Assembly (NCBI GenBank): GCA_025462725.1
Contig: JAOAPE010000002.1
Span: 248,001-312,000 of the forward strand
Direction: 5' to 3'
Source of the DNA: Terriglobales bacterium
Lineage (GTDB): Bacteria > Acidobacteriota > Terriglobia > Terriglobales > Acidobacteriaceae
DNA length: 64,000 nt
The notes beneath the pieces were generated by a model. It was not told where the DNA came from and searched no databases. It was given only the letters and a program-made list of their open reading frames with translations. Both the position numbers and the translations under genes were made by a program. Positions 27,095 to 34,861 of this stretch are shown here, piece after piece. How positions within the stretch are numbered: position 1 is the stretch's first letter; each line of letters starts with the position of its first letter.

Positions 27095-27790
27095 TTATCT
27101 CATTGGCGCTAGTGAAGAGCGCAATTTCTGTGTAGCCCGGAACAACGTGTTCTTCGCAGTCTCCTCGGTGGTGTTCAGCATCTCGCCGATCGTCCGCAGC
27201 TTCAGTCCTTGATAGTGCTTAAGTTCGAATACCATCCGCTCGCGCGGTGTCAGCTTGTTCAACGCCATCCCGATCCGCTTTCCCAACTCACGGCGCATCA
27301 GGTCGCGTTCCGGACTCGCTCCTGAACGTTCGTCAGCGACGTTGCTCAGCAGGTCAAACTCCTCGCCGCTTGAATCGACAGCCACGGGAGCGTCTTCCCT
27401 CCGCGTCTGTTTGCGACGGAGATGGTCAAGACACAGATTCGTGACGATCCTGTAAATCCACGTATAGAAGGAGCACTCGAAGCGGAAATTGCCCACGTGC
27501 CGATACGCCTTCAGGAAAGCTTCCTGATAAATGTCCTGGGCATCCTGCTCCGAGCGGGTCAGGTGGAAGGCCAGCTTCAAAACGGCTTGGTCATACTGAC
27601 GCACGAGTGCTTCAAACGCAGCGCGGTCTCCGCGCTGTGCCTGGCGTATCAGATCGGTATCGTCTACGCGAGTGGTAATCGTGCTTGCCATGCCTGCCCC
27701 GATCGGGGGCTGAGAATTTGAACCCTTTGCCTTGGTGCCTGCCGCTGAGCTGAATACCGAAATCTCTAAGCTCTCTGCGATTGACTTCAC
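27095..27790 (-). CDS. ECF RNA polymerase sigma factor
   Basis: A sigma-70 family factor of 231 residues from the proposed GTG start at 27790, which has AAGGAA six bases upstream; the ORF itself is open to 28003 but that would add an atypical 71-residue leader. Region 2 is LVRQYDQAVLKLAFHLTRSEQDAQDIYQEAFLKAYR..., and region 4 contains an HTH ending TKNTLFRATQKLRSSL. It would direct RNA polymerase to envelope-stress promoters under control of the anti-sigma encoded downstream. Confidence 0.9.
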   Translation of the reverse strand: MKSIAESLEISVFSSAAGTKAKGSNSQPPIGAGMASTITTRVDDTDLIRQAQRGDRAAFEALVRQYDQAVLKLAFHLTRSEQDAQDIYQEAFLKAYRHVGNFRFECSFYTWIYRIVTNLCLDHLRRKQTRREDAPVAVDSSGEEFDLLSNVADERSGASPERDLMRRELGKRIGMALNKLTPRERMVFELKHYQGLKLRTIGEMLNTTEETAKNTLFRATQKLRSSLAPMR

Positions 27791-27852
27791 GTTTGTTTCC
27801 TTATGCTTGCCACAAGGAAATAGACGCGGCTCAGGGCAATTCGTAAGCAGCA

Positions 27853-27858
27853 TTATAA
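27853..27858 (-). promoter_or_regulatory. candidate -10 element for the sigma operon
   Basis: Reads TATAAT on the minus strand, about 62 bases before the proposed sigma-factor start. The matching -35 is unconvincing, so this is only a candidate. Confidence 0.3.
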
Positions 27859-28021
27859 ATGTGGCAGGGGAATTGCTAGGTACTTCCTTAACCCCCTCGA
27901 ATGAGCCTGAATACGATTCGTCCGGCAAGCTCAGTCTGACTACACACCCTCCAGAAGCCTCTGGCATCTGACTCCGAATACCCGCAAGCCAATCAAAATA
28001 CAAATGGAGTGATTTTCAATC

Positions 28022-28969
28022 ATGGTTAACAGAAGCAATCCGTCCGTTTCAAATGCCCAGACAGGCCAAACTCTCTCGGGCAGAGTGGCAGCCATTTTTC
28101 GCGACCGCAGCGCAGCTCAATCCGCATTGAAAGAACTCAAGAAAGCAGGCTTTTCGAATGACGATATCGGAATAGCTACTCTGGCGGATGATTCCAGCAG
28201 CACCGGGGTGAGCGGCCAAGCGCCCTCCCGCAGTGGTTCGACAAACCGAACCGCCGATTCGAAAGATGACAAGAGTTTCTGGGAAGAGATAAAAGGCTTT
28301 TTCGGAGGCGGAGCAGAATCCGACGACGCTCGCACCGACTACAACGACTTCCGAGGCCACCTCAGCGGCATTGGCGTCACAGATCGCGATTCCGACTATT
28401 ACTATTCTCACCTTCGGTCCGGCGGCGTTCTTGTGACCGTGAGAGCCACTGGCAATCGCGAAGGTGAAGCCAGACGAATACTTCAGAGAATGGGCGGCGA
28501 GTTCCAGAGTGGAGCAGATTACAAGCCTTCCATGCGGACTGATGTAGGCAGCGAAGCCAATCAGCGCCTTGAGCTCAGAGGCGAGATGCTCCGAGTTCAT
28601 AAAGAAAGGATCTCTCGGGGCGAAGTCCGTCTCCGCAAAGAAGTAGTCACTGAGAACCAAACCTTCGAAGTGCCAGTCAGCCGCGAAGAACTTGTTATTG
28701 AGCGACGGCCAGTCGAAAGCGGTCGTGAAGCCGCCTCTGGCTCTATCGGTGAGGGACAGGACATTCGTGTACCTCTCTCAGAAGAGCAGGTTCGCATCGA
28801 AAAGAAGCCGGTCGTTAAGGAAGAAGTGCGAGTTGGTAAGAAGGCGGTACAGGACAGCCAGACTGTTTCCGAAGATGTCCGGCATGAAGAGATAAGAGTG
28901 GAAGGAGAAGGCGACGTCGATGTGACTGGTGATACTGCAACTCCCAAGCGAAAGAAACCGGCAGCGTAG
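28022..28969 (+). CDS. DUF2382/YsnF-type stress protein
   Basis: A 315-residue cytoplasmic protein. The N-terminal part (about 22-150) resembles the general-stress GsiB/YflT-type module (VAAIFRDRSAAQSALKELKKAGF). The C-terminal part is DUF2382 (HKERISRGEVRLRKEVVTENQTFEVPVSREEL..., then RVPLSEEQVRIEKKPVVKEEVRVGKK). Proteins of this kind are linked to stress and tolerance, but the mechanism is unknown. It is divergent from the ECF sigma operon and could be one of its targets. Confidence 0.82.
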   Translation: MVNRSNPSVSNAQTGQTLSGRVAAIFRDRSAAQSALKELKKAGFSNDDIGIATLADDSSSTGVSGQAPSRSGSTNRTADSKDDKSFWEEIKGFFGGGAESDDARTDYNDFRGHLSGIGVTDRDSDYYYSHLRSGGVLVTVRATGNREGEARRILQRMGGEFQSGADYKPSMRTDVGSEANQRLELRGEMLRVHKERISRGEVRLRKEVVTENQTFEVPVSREELVIERRPVESGREAASGSIGEGQDIRVPLSEEQVRIEKKPVVKEEVRVGKKAVQDSQTVSEDVRHEEIRVEGEGDVDVTGDTATPKRKKPAA

Positions 28970-28971
28970 TC

Positions 28972-29001
28972 CAAAATAAAAGGGCTGGCGCGAGCCAGCC
29001 C
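28972..29001 (-). terminator. terminator of the rpsF-rpsR-rplI operon
   Basis: An 8-bp stem gggctggc / gccagccc with a gcga tetraloop (28982-29001), preceded on the plus strand by an A-rich run (28972-28981) that becomes a T-run on the minus strand. It lies just past the rplI stop. Confidence 0.78.
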
Positions 29002-29023
29002 CTCTCAAATCAACAATAGCCGA

Positions 29024-29476
29024 CTACTCGCCGGGTTCCTTCTTCACGATCACTTTGAATCGTGCGGTCACATCACGATGCAACCGGATCGGCACATCGA
29101 ACTCGCCCAAGCTCTTCAAAGGCTCTTCCAGTTGGATCTTGCGACGGTCCGCGTTGAAGCCCTTCTTCTCGAGCGCTTCCGCGATGTCGGCCGAGGTGAC
29201 TGACCCAAACAGGTGGTCTTTCTCGCCGGTCTTGCGTGTGAACTCAACGGAAACGGCCTCGTACTGCTTTGCCAATGCTTCCGCTTCGACCTTCTCGCCA
29301 GCGCTACGGCGGACAGCCGACGCTTTCATCTGGTCAATGACGGTCTTGTTAGCTTTGGTCGCTTCGATCGCCAGCTTGCGCGGCAGAAGGAAATTGCGCC
29401 CGTATCCCTCGGCGACTTTCACCACGTCGCCGCGCGAGCCCAGTGTTGCTACATCTTCTTTCAGGATGACTTCCAT
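29024..29476 (-). CDS. rplI: 50S ribosomal protein bL9
   Basis: A 150-residue bL9. The start at 29476 gives the canonical MEVILKEDVATLG and has GGAG seven bases upstream; the longer ORF start is eight codons upstream and unsupported. The N-terminal domain (GYGRNFLLPRKLA) and long helix linking to the C-terminal domain are intact. It follows rpsR, as is usual in bacterial rpsF-rpsR-rplI clusters. Confidence 0.97.
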   Translation of the reverse strand: MEVILKEDVATLGSRGDVVKVAEGYGRNFLLPRKLAIEATKANKTVIDQMKASAVRRSAGEKVEAEALAKQYEAVSVEFTRKTGEKDHLFGSVTSADIAEALEKKGFNADRRKIQLEEPLKSLGEFDVPIRLHRDVTARFKVIVKKEPGE

Positions 29477-29527
29477 TTCAAAACTCCAGAGCACGCCCAT
29501 GGACGTGCGAGATTTTTTGTTGCTGCC

Positions 29528-29899
29528 TTATCCGCGCGAGGCGAATGGCAGCAGCGCGATGTTGCGGGCCTGTTTGATAGCGGCGGAGACACGACGCTGG
29601 TGCGGCGTGCACACACCGGTCAGGCGGCGCGGAACGATCTTGCCCTTCTCGGCAACAAACTGCCCGAGCAGGCGAACGTCTTTGTAATTGATGGAGTCGA
29701 TCTTCTCCACGCAGAACTTGCAGACCTTCTTGCGACGGAAGAACTTGCGGCCACCTTCACGGCCACCACCGCCTTCGCGTCCACCACCAGGGCCGCCCTG
29801 CGGGCGTGAACCTTGCGGACGTGGTCCGCCTTCACGACGTTGATATCCGCCACTCGACGGAGCTCCTGTACTTGCCGGCTTTACTACTTCATCAGCCAT
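29528..29899 (-). CDS. rpsR: 30S ribosomal protein bS18 with Gly/Arg-rich extension
   Basis: A 123-residue bS18. The ribosomal core is the last 70 residues ([12 protein letters not shown] onwards), with the zinc-type CxxC and CTPHQRR. The first 50 residues are a Gly/Arg/Pro-rich repeat tail ([12 protein letters not shown]...). Canonical bS18 is 75-80 residues, so the tail is extra. There is no ssb gene between rpsF and rpsR, unlike in many bacteria. Confidence 0.95.
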   Translation of the reverse strand: MADEVVKPASTGAPSSGGYQRREGGPRPQGSRPQGGPGGGREGGGGREGGRKFFRRKKVCKFCVEKIDSINYKDVRLLGQFVAEKGKIVPRRLTGVCTPHQRRVSAAIKQARNIALLPFASRG

Positions 29900-29950
29900 A
29901 ATTCCCTCTCTATTCCCTTCAATGTCTTAAAACTGAATTCTGTTTCGCGA

Positions 29951-30388
29951 TTAGGCGCTTGCTTCCGGAGCCGCGTCAATCGTCGGAGTTGCGGCTTCAA
30001 CTGGCAACGGAGCCGGAGCTTCCGGTGCGGGCGTAGGAATCGCGCTGCGCTTGACCTTGCTCGCGCGAAGCTTCTGGATCTTCTCTGCGCGCTTCTGGAT
30101 CTCATCAATGCGAACAGTGATGAACTTGATCACCGGTTCACTGACTCGCAGGCGACGCTCCACTTCGTGGATCGCCGGGCCATCCGCTTCAAGCGTCATG
30201 AGGATGTAAATGCCATCGTTGAAATTGCGCACCATATACGCCAGACGACGCTTGCCCATGCGCTCAGAGTTCTTCACCTTCGCCCCTGCGGTGGTTGCGT
30301 TGGTCTCCAGGTTTGAGACCAGCTTGTCGAGATCTTCGTCCGCCATGTCAGGACGAACGATAAACATTACTTCGTAGATACGTTGCAT
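29951..30388 (-). CDS. rpsF: 30S ribosomal protein bS6 with Ala/Pro tail
   Basis: A 145-residue bS6. The core is residues 1-95 (MQRIYEVMFIVRPD, then KLVSNLETN...RRLAYMVRNFNDGIY). About 35 residues at the C-terminus are Ala/Pro-rich (PTPAPEAPAPLPVEAAT) and are not part of the standard bS6 fold. It is the first gene of rpsF-rpsR-rplI and is separated from pth by 25 bases. Confidence 0.95.
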   Translation of the reverse strand: MQRIYEVMFIVRPDMADEDLDKLVSNLETNATTAGAKVKNSERMGKRRLAYMVRNFNDGIYILMTLEADGPAIHEVERRLRVSEPVIKFITVRIDEIQKRAEKIQKLRASKVKRSAIPTPAPEAPAPLPVEAATPTIDAAPEASA

Positions 30389-30413
30389 TTGTTGTCTCCA
30401 AAATTCTTTGCGC

Positions 30414-31007
30414 TTACTTCGCGCTTTCCGCTTTGCGATTGAAGCGGTTCATCGCCGCCGCAGCGCCTTCTTTAATGATCGTTTCCACTGCATCGGCCGC
30501 GCGGTCAAGCATTTCATCCACTACGGTCAATTCTTTCTTTTTCCACGGAGCCAGGACGTATCCTGCACCGTCTTTCACCGGATGCTCCGGCGCAATCCCT
30601 AACCTGATCCGCAAGAATTCTTGCGTGCCCATCGCACCTATGACTGACTCGATCCCGTTGTGTCCCGCCGAACTGCCCCGCTGCTGCACTTTCATCGTGC
30701 CTAGCGGAAAATCCAGTTCGTCGTAGATCACGATCAAGTCCCGGCTCAGCTCCAACTCGTTCGCTTCGCCGTACTTCGCCCACAACTCCCTCACGGACAT
30801 CCCGCTCAGGTTCATGAACGTCTCCGGCTTTGCCAACAACACCGGCTCTTTCTCGATCACAGCTCTTGCCGTGAGCGCCTTGCAGTGGCGGTTTGCCACT
30901 TGCACCTTGCATCGGTCGGCGATTCGGTCGACTGCCAGAAAGCCCAGGTTATGCGGCGTGAACTGGTATTCGATACCCGGATTGCCCAACCCGACAATCA
31001 GCTTCAC
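30414..31007 (-). CDS. pth: peptidyl-tRNA hydrolase
   Basis: A 197-residue Pth that frees tRNA from peptidyl-tRNA dropped by the ribosome. Family marks include MKLIVGLGNPGIEYQFTPHNLGF with the catalytic His21, KPETFMNLSG, and HNGIESV near the middle. Length is normal. It lies between rpsF and rplY in the same direction, in the usual translation-quality neighbourhood. Confidence 0.97.
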   Translation of the reverse strand: MKLIVGLGNPGIEYQFTPHNLGFLAVDRIADRCKVQVANRHCKALTARAVIEKEPVLLAKPETFMNLSGMSVRELWAKYGEANELELSRDLIVIYDELDFPLGTMKVQQRGSSAGHNGIESVIGAMGTQEFLRIRLGIAPEHPVKDGAGYVLAPWKKKELTVVDEMLDRAADAVETIIKEGAAAAMNRFNRKAESAK

Positions 31008-31012
31008 GCCGT

Positions 31013-31711
31013 TTACTTCTTGCCAGCCGGCGCAGCGGGAGCAGTTGCATCCTCAGCATCCTGCTTGCCCTTCTTGATGACTTCCGGCTCGGCAGCAGCA
31101 GTCGCATCGACGGCGGCAGCATCAGGAGTCGCCACAACTTCTTCCTTCACCGTGGTGATGTGCGCAATAGCCTGGTCTTCCGGCGTCAAGAATTTCAGCT
31201 TGCCGCCATGTGGCAGGTCAGCAACGCGGATCACTTGTCCGAACACCAACTGGCTCACGTCAACATCGATGTGGCTAGGGATGTCACTCGGCAAACACTC
31301 GACTTCCACCTCGCGCAGCACCTGGTCCATGATTCCGCCCTGTTGCTTCACGCCAGCGGATTCGCCCACCAACACCAGCGGCACGGCAACCTTGATAACC
31401 GCCTTCATGTCAATGCGCTTGAGGTCGATGTGCAGCAAGTTGCTCTTGATCGGGTCGTATTGCCAGTCCACGATCATGACTTTTTCTTTGCCGCCATTGG
31501 CGATCTGCAGGTCAAAGATGGTGTTGTGTCCGGAATCAGAATGCAGGATCTTGGTGATCTGCTTGGGATTCACTGTGAGTGCGATGGACTCTTTCTTCGC
31601 GCCATAGACGACTGCCGGGATCTTTCCCGTAACGCGGACGCGCCGGGCTTCATTCTTCCCGCGCGATTCATTCGTCCTCTGCTCTGCTTCTACCACTTCA
31701 TTCGAGATCAT
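31013..31711 (-). CDS. rplY: 50S ribosomal protein bL25 (CTC form)
   Basis: A 232-residue long form of bL25, also called Ctc. The N-terminal bL25 domain (RVRVTGKIPAVVYG) is followed by the CTC C-terminal domain (AVPLVLVGESAGV, then DIPSHIDVDVSQLVFG). The tail ends in Ala/Pro-rich sequence. It binds 5S rRNA. It ends five bases before the pth start, and pth-rplY is a common pairing. Confidence 0.94.
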   Translation of the reverse strand: MISNEVVEAEQRTNESRGKNEARRVRVTGKIPAVVYGAKKESIALTVNPKQITKILHSDSGHNTIFDLQIANGGKEKVMIVDWQYDPIKSNLLHIDLKRIDMKAVIKVAVPLVLVGESAGVKQQGGIMDQVLREVEVECLPSDIPSHIDVDVSQLVFGQVIRVADLPHGGKLKFLTPEDQAIAHITTVKEEVVATPDAAAVDATAAAEPEVIKKGKQDAEDATAPAAPAGKK

Positions 31712-31754
31712 TTTGCTATTCCTTCGTAGAAAAACTTCGATTCAAAACTCTGCG

Positions 31755-32804
31755 TTACAAGAACAACGTGCTTACTGATGTCTCTTCGTGTATCGACTGG
31801 ATCGCCCTTGCTACCAATCCTGCTATCGACAACACTTTGATCTTCGGCTCGGCTTTTGCCGCTTCGCTGGCCGGAATGGTGTTTGTTACCACCACCTGCT
31901 CCAGCACCGACTTTCCGATTCGTTCAATCGCCGGATGCGAAAGCACCGCGTGCGACGCGCACGCAAAAACTTTCGTAGCTCCGGCATTCTTCAATGCCTC
32001 GGCTGTCTTAACTGTGGTACCGGCAGTGTCGATGATGTCATCGATGATCAAGCAATTTCTGCCGGTCACGTCTCCGATGACGTTCATCACTTCTGTCGTA
32101 TTCAAATCCGTGCGGCGCTTATCCACGATGGCCAGTGCTGCATCCATCTTCTTCGCCACAAATCTTGCGCGTTCCACACCGCCCGCATCCGGCGATACCA
32201 CTGTCAAATTCGGCAGTTCCATCTTCCGGAAGTAATCCACCAGCACCGGCGACGCAAACAAATGGTCCACCGGGATGTTGAAATACCCTTGTATCTGCGG
32301 CGCGTGTAGATCAACTACCAGCGCCCTGTGCGCCCCTGCGGTGGTCAGCAGGTCCGCAACTAACTTTGCCGATATCGCCACGCGCGGCTTGTCTTTCCTG
32401 TCTTGCCGCGCATACCCGAAATACGGGATCACCGTGGTGATTCTTCTTGCCGATGCGCGCTTCAGCGCGTCAATCATCAGCAACAATTCCATCAAGTGCT
32501 GGTCCACCGGTTTCGAGGTGGGCTGCACTACAAAAACATCCGCTCCGCGTACGTTCTCCATGATCTGGAGATAAACTTCGCCATCCGCAAACCGCGTTAA
32601 GTGCGCCTGGCCGCGCTGCATCCCCAGGAACTGGCAGATCTCGTCTGCCAATGGCTCGTTGGCCGTACCGGAAAAGATCTTCAGCTTGTCATCCATCCGG
32701 CCGCGATGTGGTTTCCGCTCGCCCTTTGGATCCTGCTGATGTCCGTCTTTCTTTTCCGCTTGCGCTTGAGGAATCTGCGCCTTATCAGTTGCCGTGATCG
32801 CCAT
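31755..32804 (-). CDS. prs: ribose-phosphate pyrophosphokinase
   Basis: A PRPP synthase that makes phosphoribosyl pyrophosphate for nucleotide, His and Trp synthesis. The start at 32804 (second ATG) has GGGAG six bases upstream; the first ATG at 32810 would put the ribosome site on top of the start. The catalytic core has the marker IFSGTANEPLADEI, HRALVVDLHAPQIQGYF and the PRPP loop DIIDTAGTTV. About 40 N-terminal residues are a charged extension not seen in typical Prs. Confidence 0.95.
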   Translation of the reverse strand: MAITATDKAQIPQAQAEKKDGHQQDPKGERKPHRGRMDDKLKIFSGTANEPLADEICQFLGMQRGQAHLTRFADGEVYLQIMENVRGADVFVVQPTSKPVDQHLMELLLMIDALKRASARRITTVIPYFGYARQDRKDKPRVAISAKLVADLLTTAGAHRALVVDLHAPQIQGYFNIPVDHLFASPVLVDYFRKMELPNLTVVSPDAGGVERARFVAKKMDAALAIVDKRRTDLNTTEVMNVIGDVTGRNCLIIDDIIDTAGTTVKTAEALKNAGATKVFACASHAVLSHPAIERIGKSVLEQVVVTNTIPASEAAKAEPKIKVLSIAGLVARAIQSIHEETSVSTLFL

Positions 32805-32934
32805 GTTCATCTCCCACTGCTGAGCTGGTTTTCTACAAGCCTGGGTTGTGGACGATCAACTCTCGCGAACCGTCCGCTGACGAATTATGTTCCCGAACAA
32901 CGACTGCACTTTGCTGCTTACTTCTAATCTCTGG

Positions 32935-33005
32935 CTGGGCGACTAGGATTCGAACCTAGACAAAGTGCTCCAAAGGCACTTGACCTACCATTAGTCGATC
33001 GCCCA
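32935..33005 (-). tRNA. tRNA-Gln (anticodon TTG)
   Basis: A 71-base tRNA on the minus strand. The acceptor stem TGGGCGA pairs with TCGCCCA, the D-arm is closed by GAC/GTC, and the anticodon loop CTTTGGA carries TTG between AGTGC and GCACT. The T-arm is CTAGG TTCGAAT CCTAG. The discriminator base is G. No CCA is encoded. Confidence 0.95.
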
Positions 33006-33011
33006 AGAACC

Positions 33012-33040
33012 GTTTCTAGTTTCTCGTTTCTAGTTTCTCG
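33012..33040. repeat. tandem 14-mer tttctagtttctcg
   Basis: Two head-to-tail copies lie between the tRNA and ispE, with an imperfect inverted partner (aactagaaaccagaactag) at 33056-33074. A reverse-complement version sits near 38082. Low-complexity, function unknown. Confidence 0.5.
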
Positions 33041-33070
33041 AAAACGCCAAACCACAACTAGAAACCAGAA

Positions 33071-34066
33071 CTAGACTATCGACTTCCAATACTCTTCTCG
33101 CGACAACGTTACCGTCGCCTGGGCCGGAATGTCTTTAGCATTCAGGTTTTCAGCGGCCTTTGCCGCCTCTGCCTTTGACCCGAAAAATCCATACAGCGTT
33201 GATCCGGAGCCGGAGAGCGAGGCGTAACTGGAGCCTTCGCGTTCTATTGCACGCTTAACGTCACGTAATTCTGGGAATTGAGTAAAGACAACGCGTTCGA
33301 AGTCGTTTTCAATCCCGGTACGGACAAGGTCGAGAAGCAGTGCCTCGGCCCGGTTCCCGCCTCTTGCGGAAACACCGGATGTTGCTGCGGAAAAACTTGT
33401 TCCATTCAGCCATGAATACACCTCAGAACTGAACCTGTTTAGTGTACTTGTTTGCTCTGAAACCGTCAATCCGGAGCCATTCTTGGCGCCTCCGAAAAGC
33501 CCATCCCAAGCGGCAAACGCCTTCGGCGTGGACACCCCGATATCCGGAGTCGCAACCACCATATTGATAGGCGGCAGATCCGGCAACGGAAACACCTGCT
33601 CGCCCCTTCCGATTCCCAATACCGTTCCGCCAATCAAAAACAGCGGTAAATCAGACCCGACTTCCGCTGCAATCCGCAGCCGATCCAATGGTTCGAGCCG
33701 CTTCTTCAGCAGCTTCTCGATTCCCACCATGGTCGCCACGGCGTTCGACGACCCGGCTCCCAATCCGCCCTTCACCGGAAGCTGCTTTTCGATGGTGATG
33801 GTCAGCTTGCCACGAGTCTTAAGCGTTTTCATCACCCGCTCGGCCACCCGATAGCAAGTGTTCGACTCATCCTGCGGAACCCGCGGATTCCGGCACTTAA
33901 TCTCAATTCCAGTGCTGCCGTTCGTCAACCCCAACTTTATGGTGTCATGTAGCGCAATCGTCTGGTACACCGTACGCAGCTCATGGAATTCGTCCTCCCG
34001 CATCTCCGGCGGCCCAATGTATAAACCGATATTTATTTTCGCGAATGAGCGAACAGAGACTGGCAT
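33071..34066 (-). CDS. ispE: 4-diphosphocytidyl-2-C-methyl-D-erythritol kinase
   Basis: A 331-residue GHMP kinase of the non-mevalonate isoprenoid (MEP) pathway. The N-terminus (RSFAKINIGLYIG) and the ATP-binding GLGAGSSNAV motif are typical of IspE, and SGSGSTLYGFF is the C-terminal GHMP motif. It is slightly longer than common IspE (about 290) owing to an insertion around residues 200-240. It is alone on the minus strand, divergent from a nucleotidyltransferase-like gene. Confidence 0.95.
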   Translation of the reverse strand: MPVSVRSFAKINIGLYIGPPEMREDEFHELRTVYQTIALHDTIKLGLTNGSTGIEIKCRNPRVPQDESNTCYRVAERVMKTLKTRGKLTITIEKQLPVKGGLGAGSSNAVATMVGIEKLLKKRLEPLDRLRIAAEVGSDLPLFLIGGTVLGIGRGEQVFPLPDLPPINMVVATPDIGVSTPKAFAAWDGLFGGAKNGSGLTVSEQTSTLNRFSSEVYSWLNGTSFSAATSGVSARGGNRAEALLLDLVRTGIENDFERVVFTQFPELRDVKRAIEREGSSYASLSGSGSTLYGFFGSKAEAAKAAENLNAKDIPAQATVTLSREEYWKSIV

Positions 34067-34106
34067 CTAGTCTGGATTCTAACGCAAGCGGGAAAGGCGT
34101 AAGCTA

Positions 34107-34633
34107 TTGAACGGAGAAAGATTGAAAGAAACTCTCGAACTGATAAATCGGATGCAACGTGATGGCGTTATTGAGAAATATGCCATTGGTGGGGCCGTGG
34201 CCGCAATCTACTATCTTGAACCGGCATCTACGCTCGACATCGACATTTTCGTAAATCTTTCCACTTCGCCTGGGACTACGCTGTTGACCATTGCTCCCGT
34301 CTACGACTACTTAAAAGCGCACGGCTGTAAGGTCGAGAAGGAATACATCGTTATTGGGAAATGGCCAGTTCAATTTCGCCAGCTGACGCATTAGAAGAAG
34401 AAGCAGTAGAAAAAGCCATTCCGGTCAAAGTGGATCGAGTCAGGACATGGGTCATGACAGCCGAACACTTGGTTGCTATTGCCCTGAAGGTAGGCCGCCC
34501 CAAAGACATCGCTCGTATTCTCCAATTCATTCAAGAGAAAGCGATAAACGGAGCCAAGCTGAAACGAGTATTATCAAGACATGGCCTCTCCTCCCAATGG
34601 CGAGCATTCGAGAAAAAGTATCTTCCTCAATAA
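34107..34633 (+). pseudogene. nucleotidyltransferase (AbiEii/DUF6036-like), frameshifted
   Basis: The reading frame 34107-34394 and the frame 34361-34633 join into one protein. N-terminal markers are AIGGAVAAIYY and TLDIDIFV, typical of nucleotidyltransferases. After KWPVQF the expected continuation is LPADALEEEAVEKA, which the second frame supplies if one T is restored near 34378 (cg to ctg). The repaired protein is about 175 residues. Such nucleotidyltransferases occur in AbiE-type abortive-infection or toxin-antitoxin modules. It is either a pseudogene or a sequencing error. The start is a TTG and uncertain. Confidence 0.72.
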
Positions 34634-34748
34634 GGACAAAACCAGGAAAATACTTGCAAAGCTCAGCTTCAGTAAGAAGCTAGAAATGCTCGAACAGCTG
34701 CGCGATCGGACTCTGCTCATCTTGGCCAGCCGCAAAAGAAAATCTTAA
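34581..34748 (+). CDS. small basic protein paired with the nucleotidyltransferase gene
   Basis: A 55-residue protein (MASPPNGEHSRKSI...), rich in Lys and Arg, overlapping the 3' end of the nucleotidyltransferase in another frame. The KILAKLSFSKKLEMLEQLR stretch is amphipathic and looks helical. Small basic partners overlapping such nucleotidyltransferase genes are seen in two-gene modules, but I cannot name the family. An alternative is a chance ORF. Confidence 0.5.
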   Translation: MASPPNGEHSRKSIFLNKDKTRKILAKLSFSKKLEMLEQLRDRTLLILASRKRKS

Positions 34749-34796
34749 ATGGCAGCTAGAAGCCCCATTTCAAGAACCTAACTTGGGGTATCCTGG

Positions 34797-34832
34797 CCAA
34801 AAAATGCCCACCCCAGCTCTCGCCAGGGTGGG
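34797..34832 (-). terminator. terminator of the beta-propeller gene
   Basis: Stem cccaccc / gggtggg (34807-34813 with 34826-34832), followed on the minus strand by a T-run (from the A-run at 34799-34804). It lies just past the stop of the propeller gene at 34862. Confidence 0.75.
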
Positions 34833-34861
34833 AACCAGAGACTTGAAAACGAGAACTGCAC

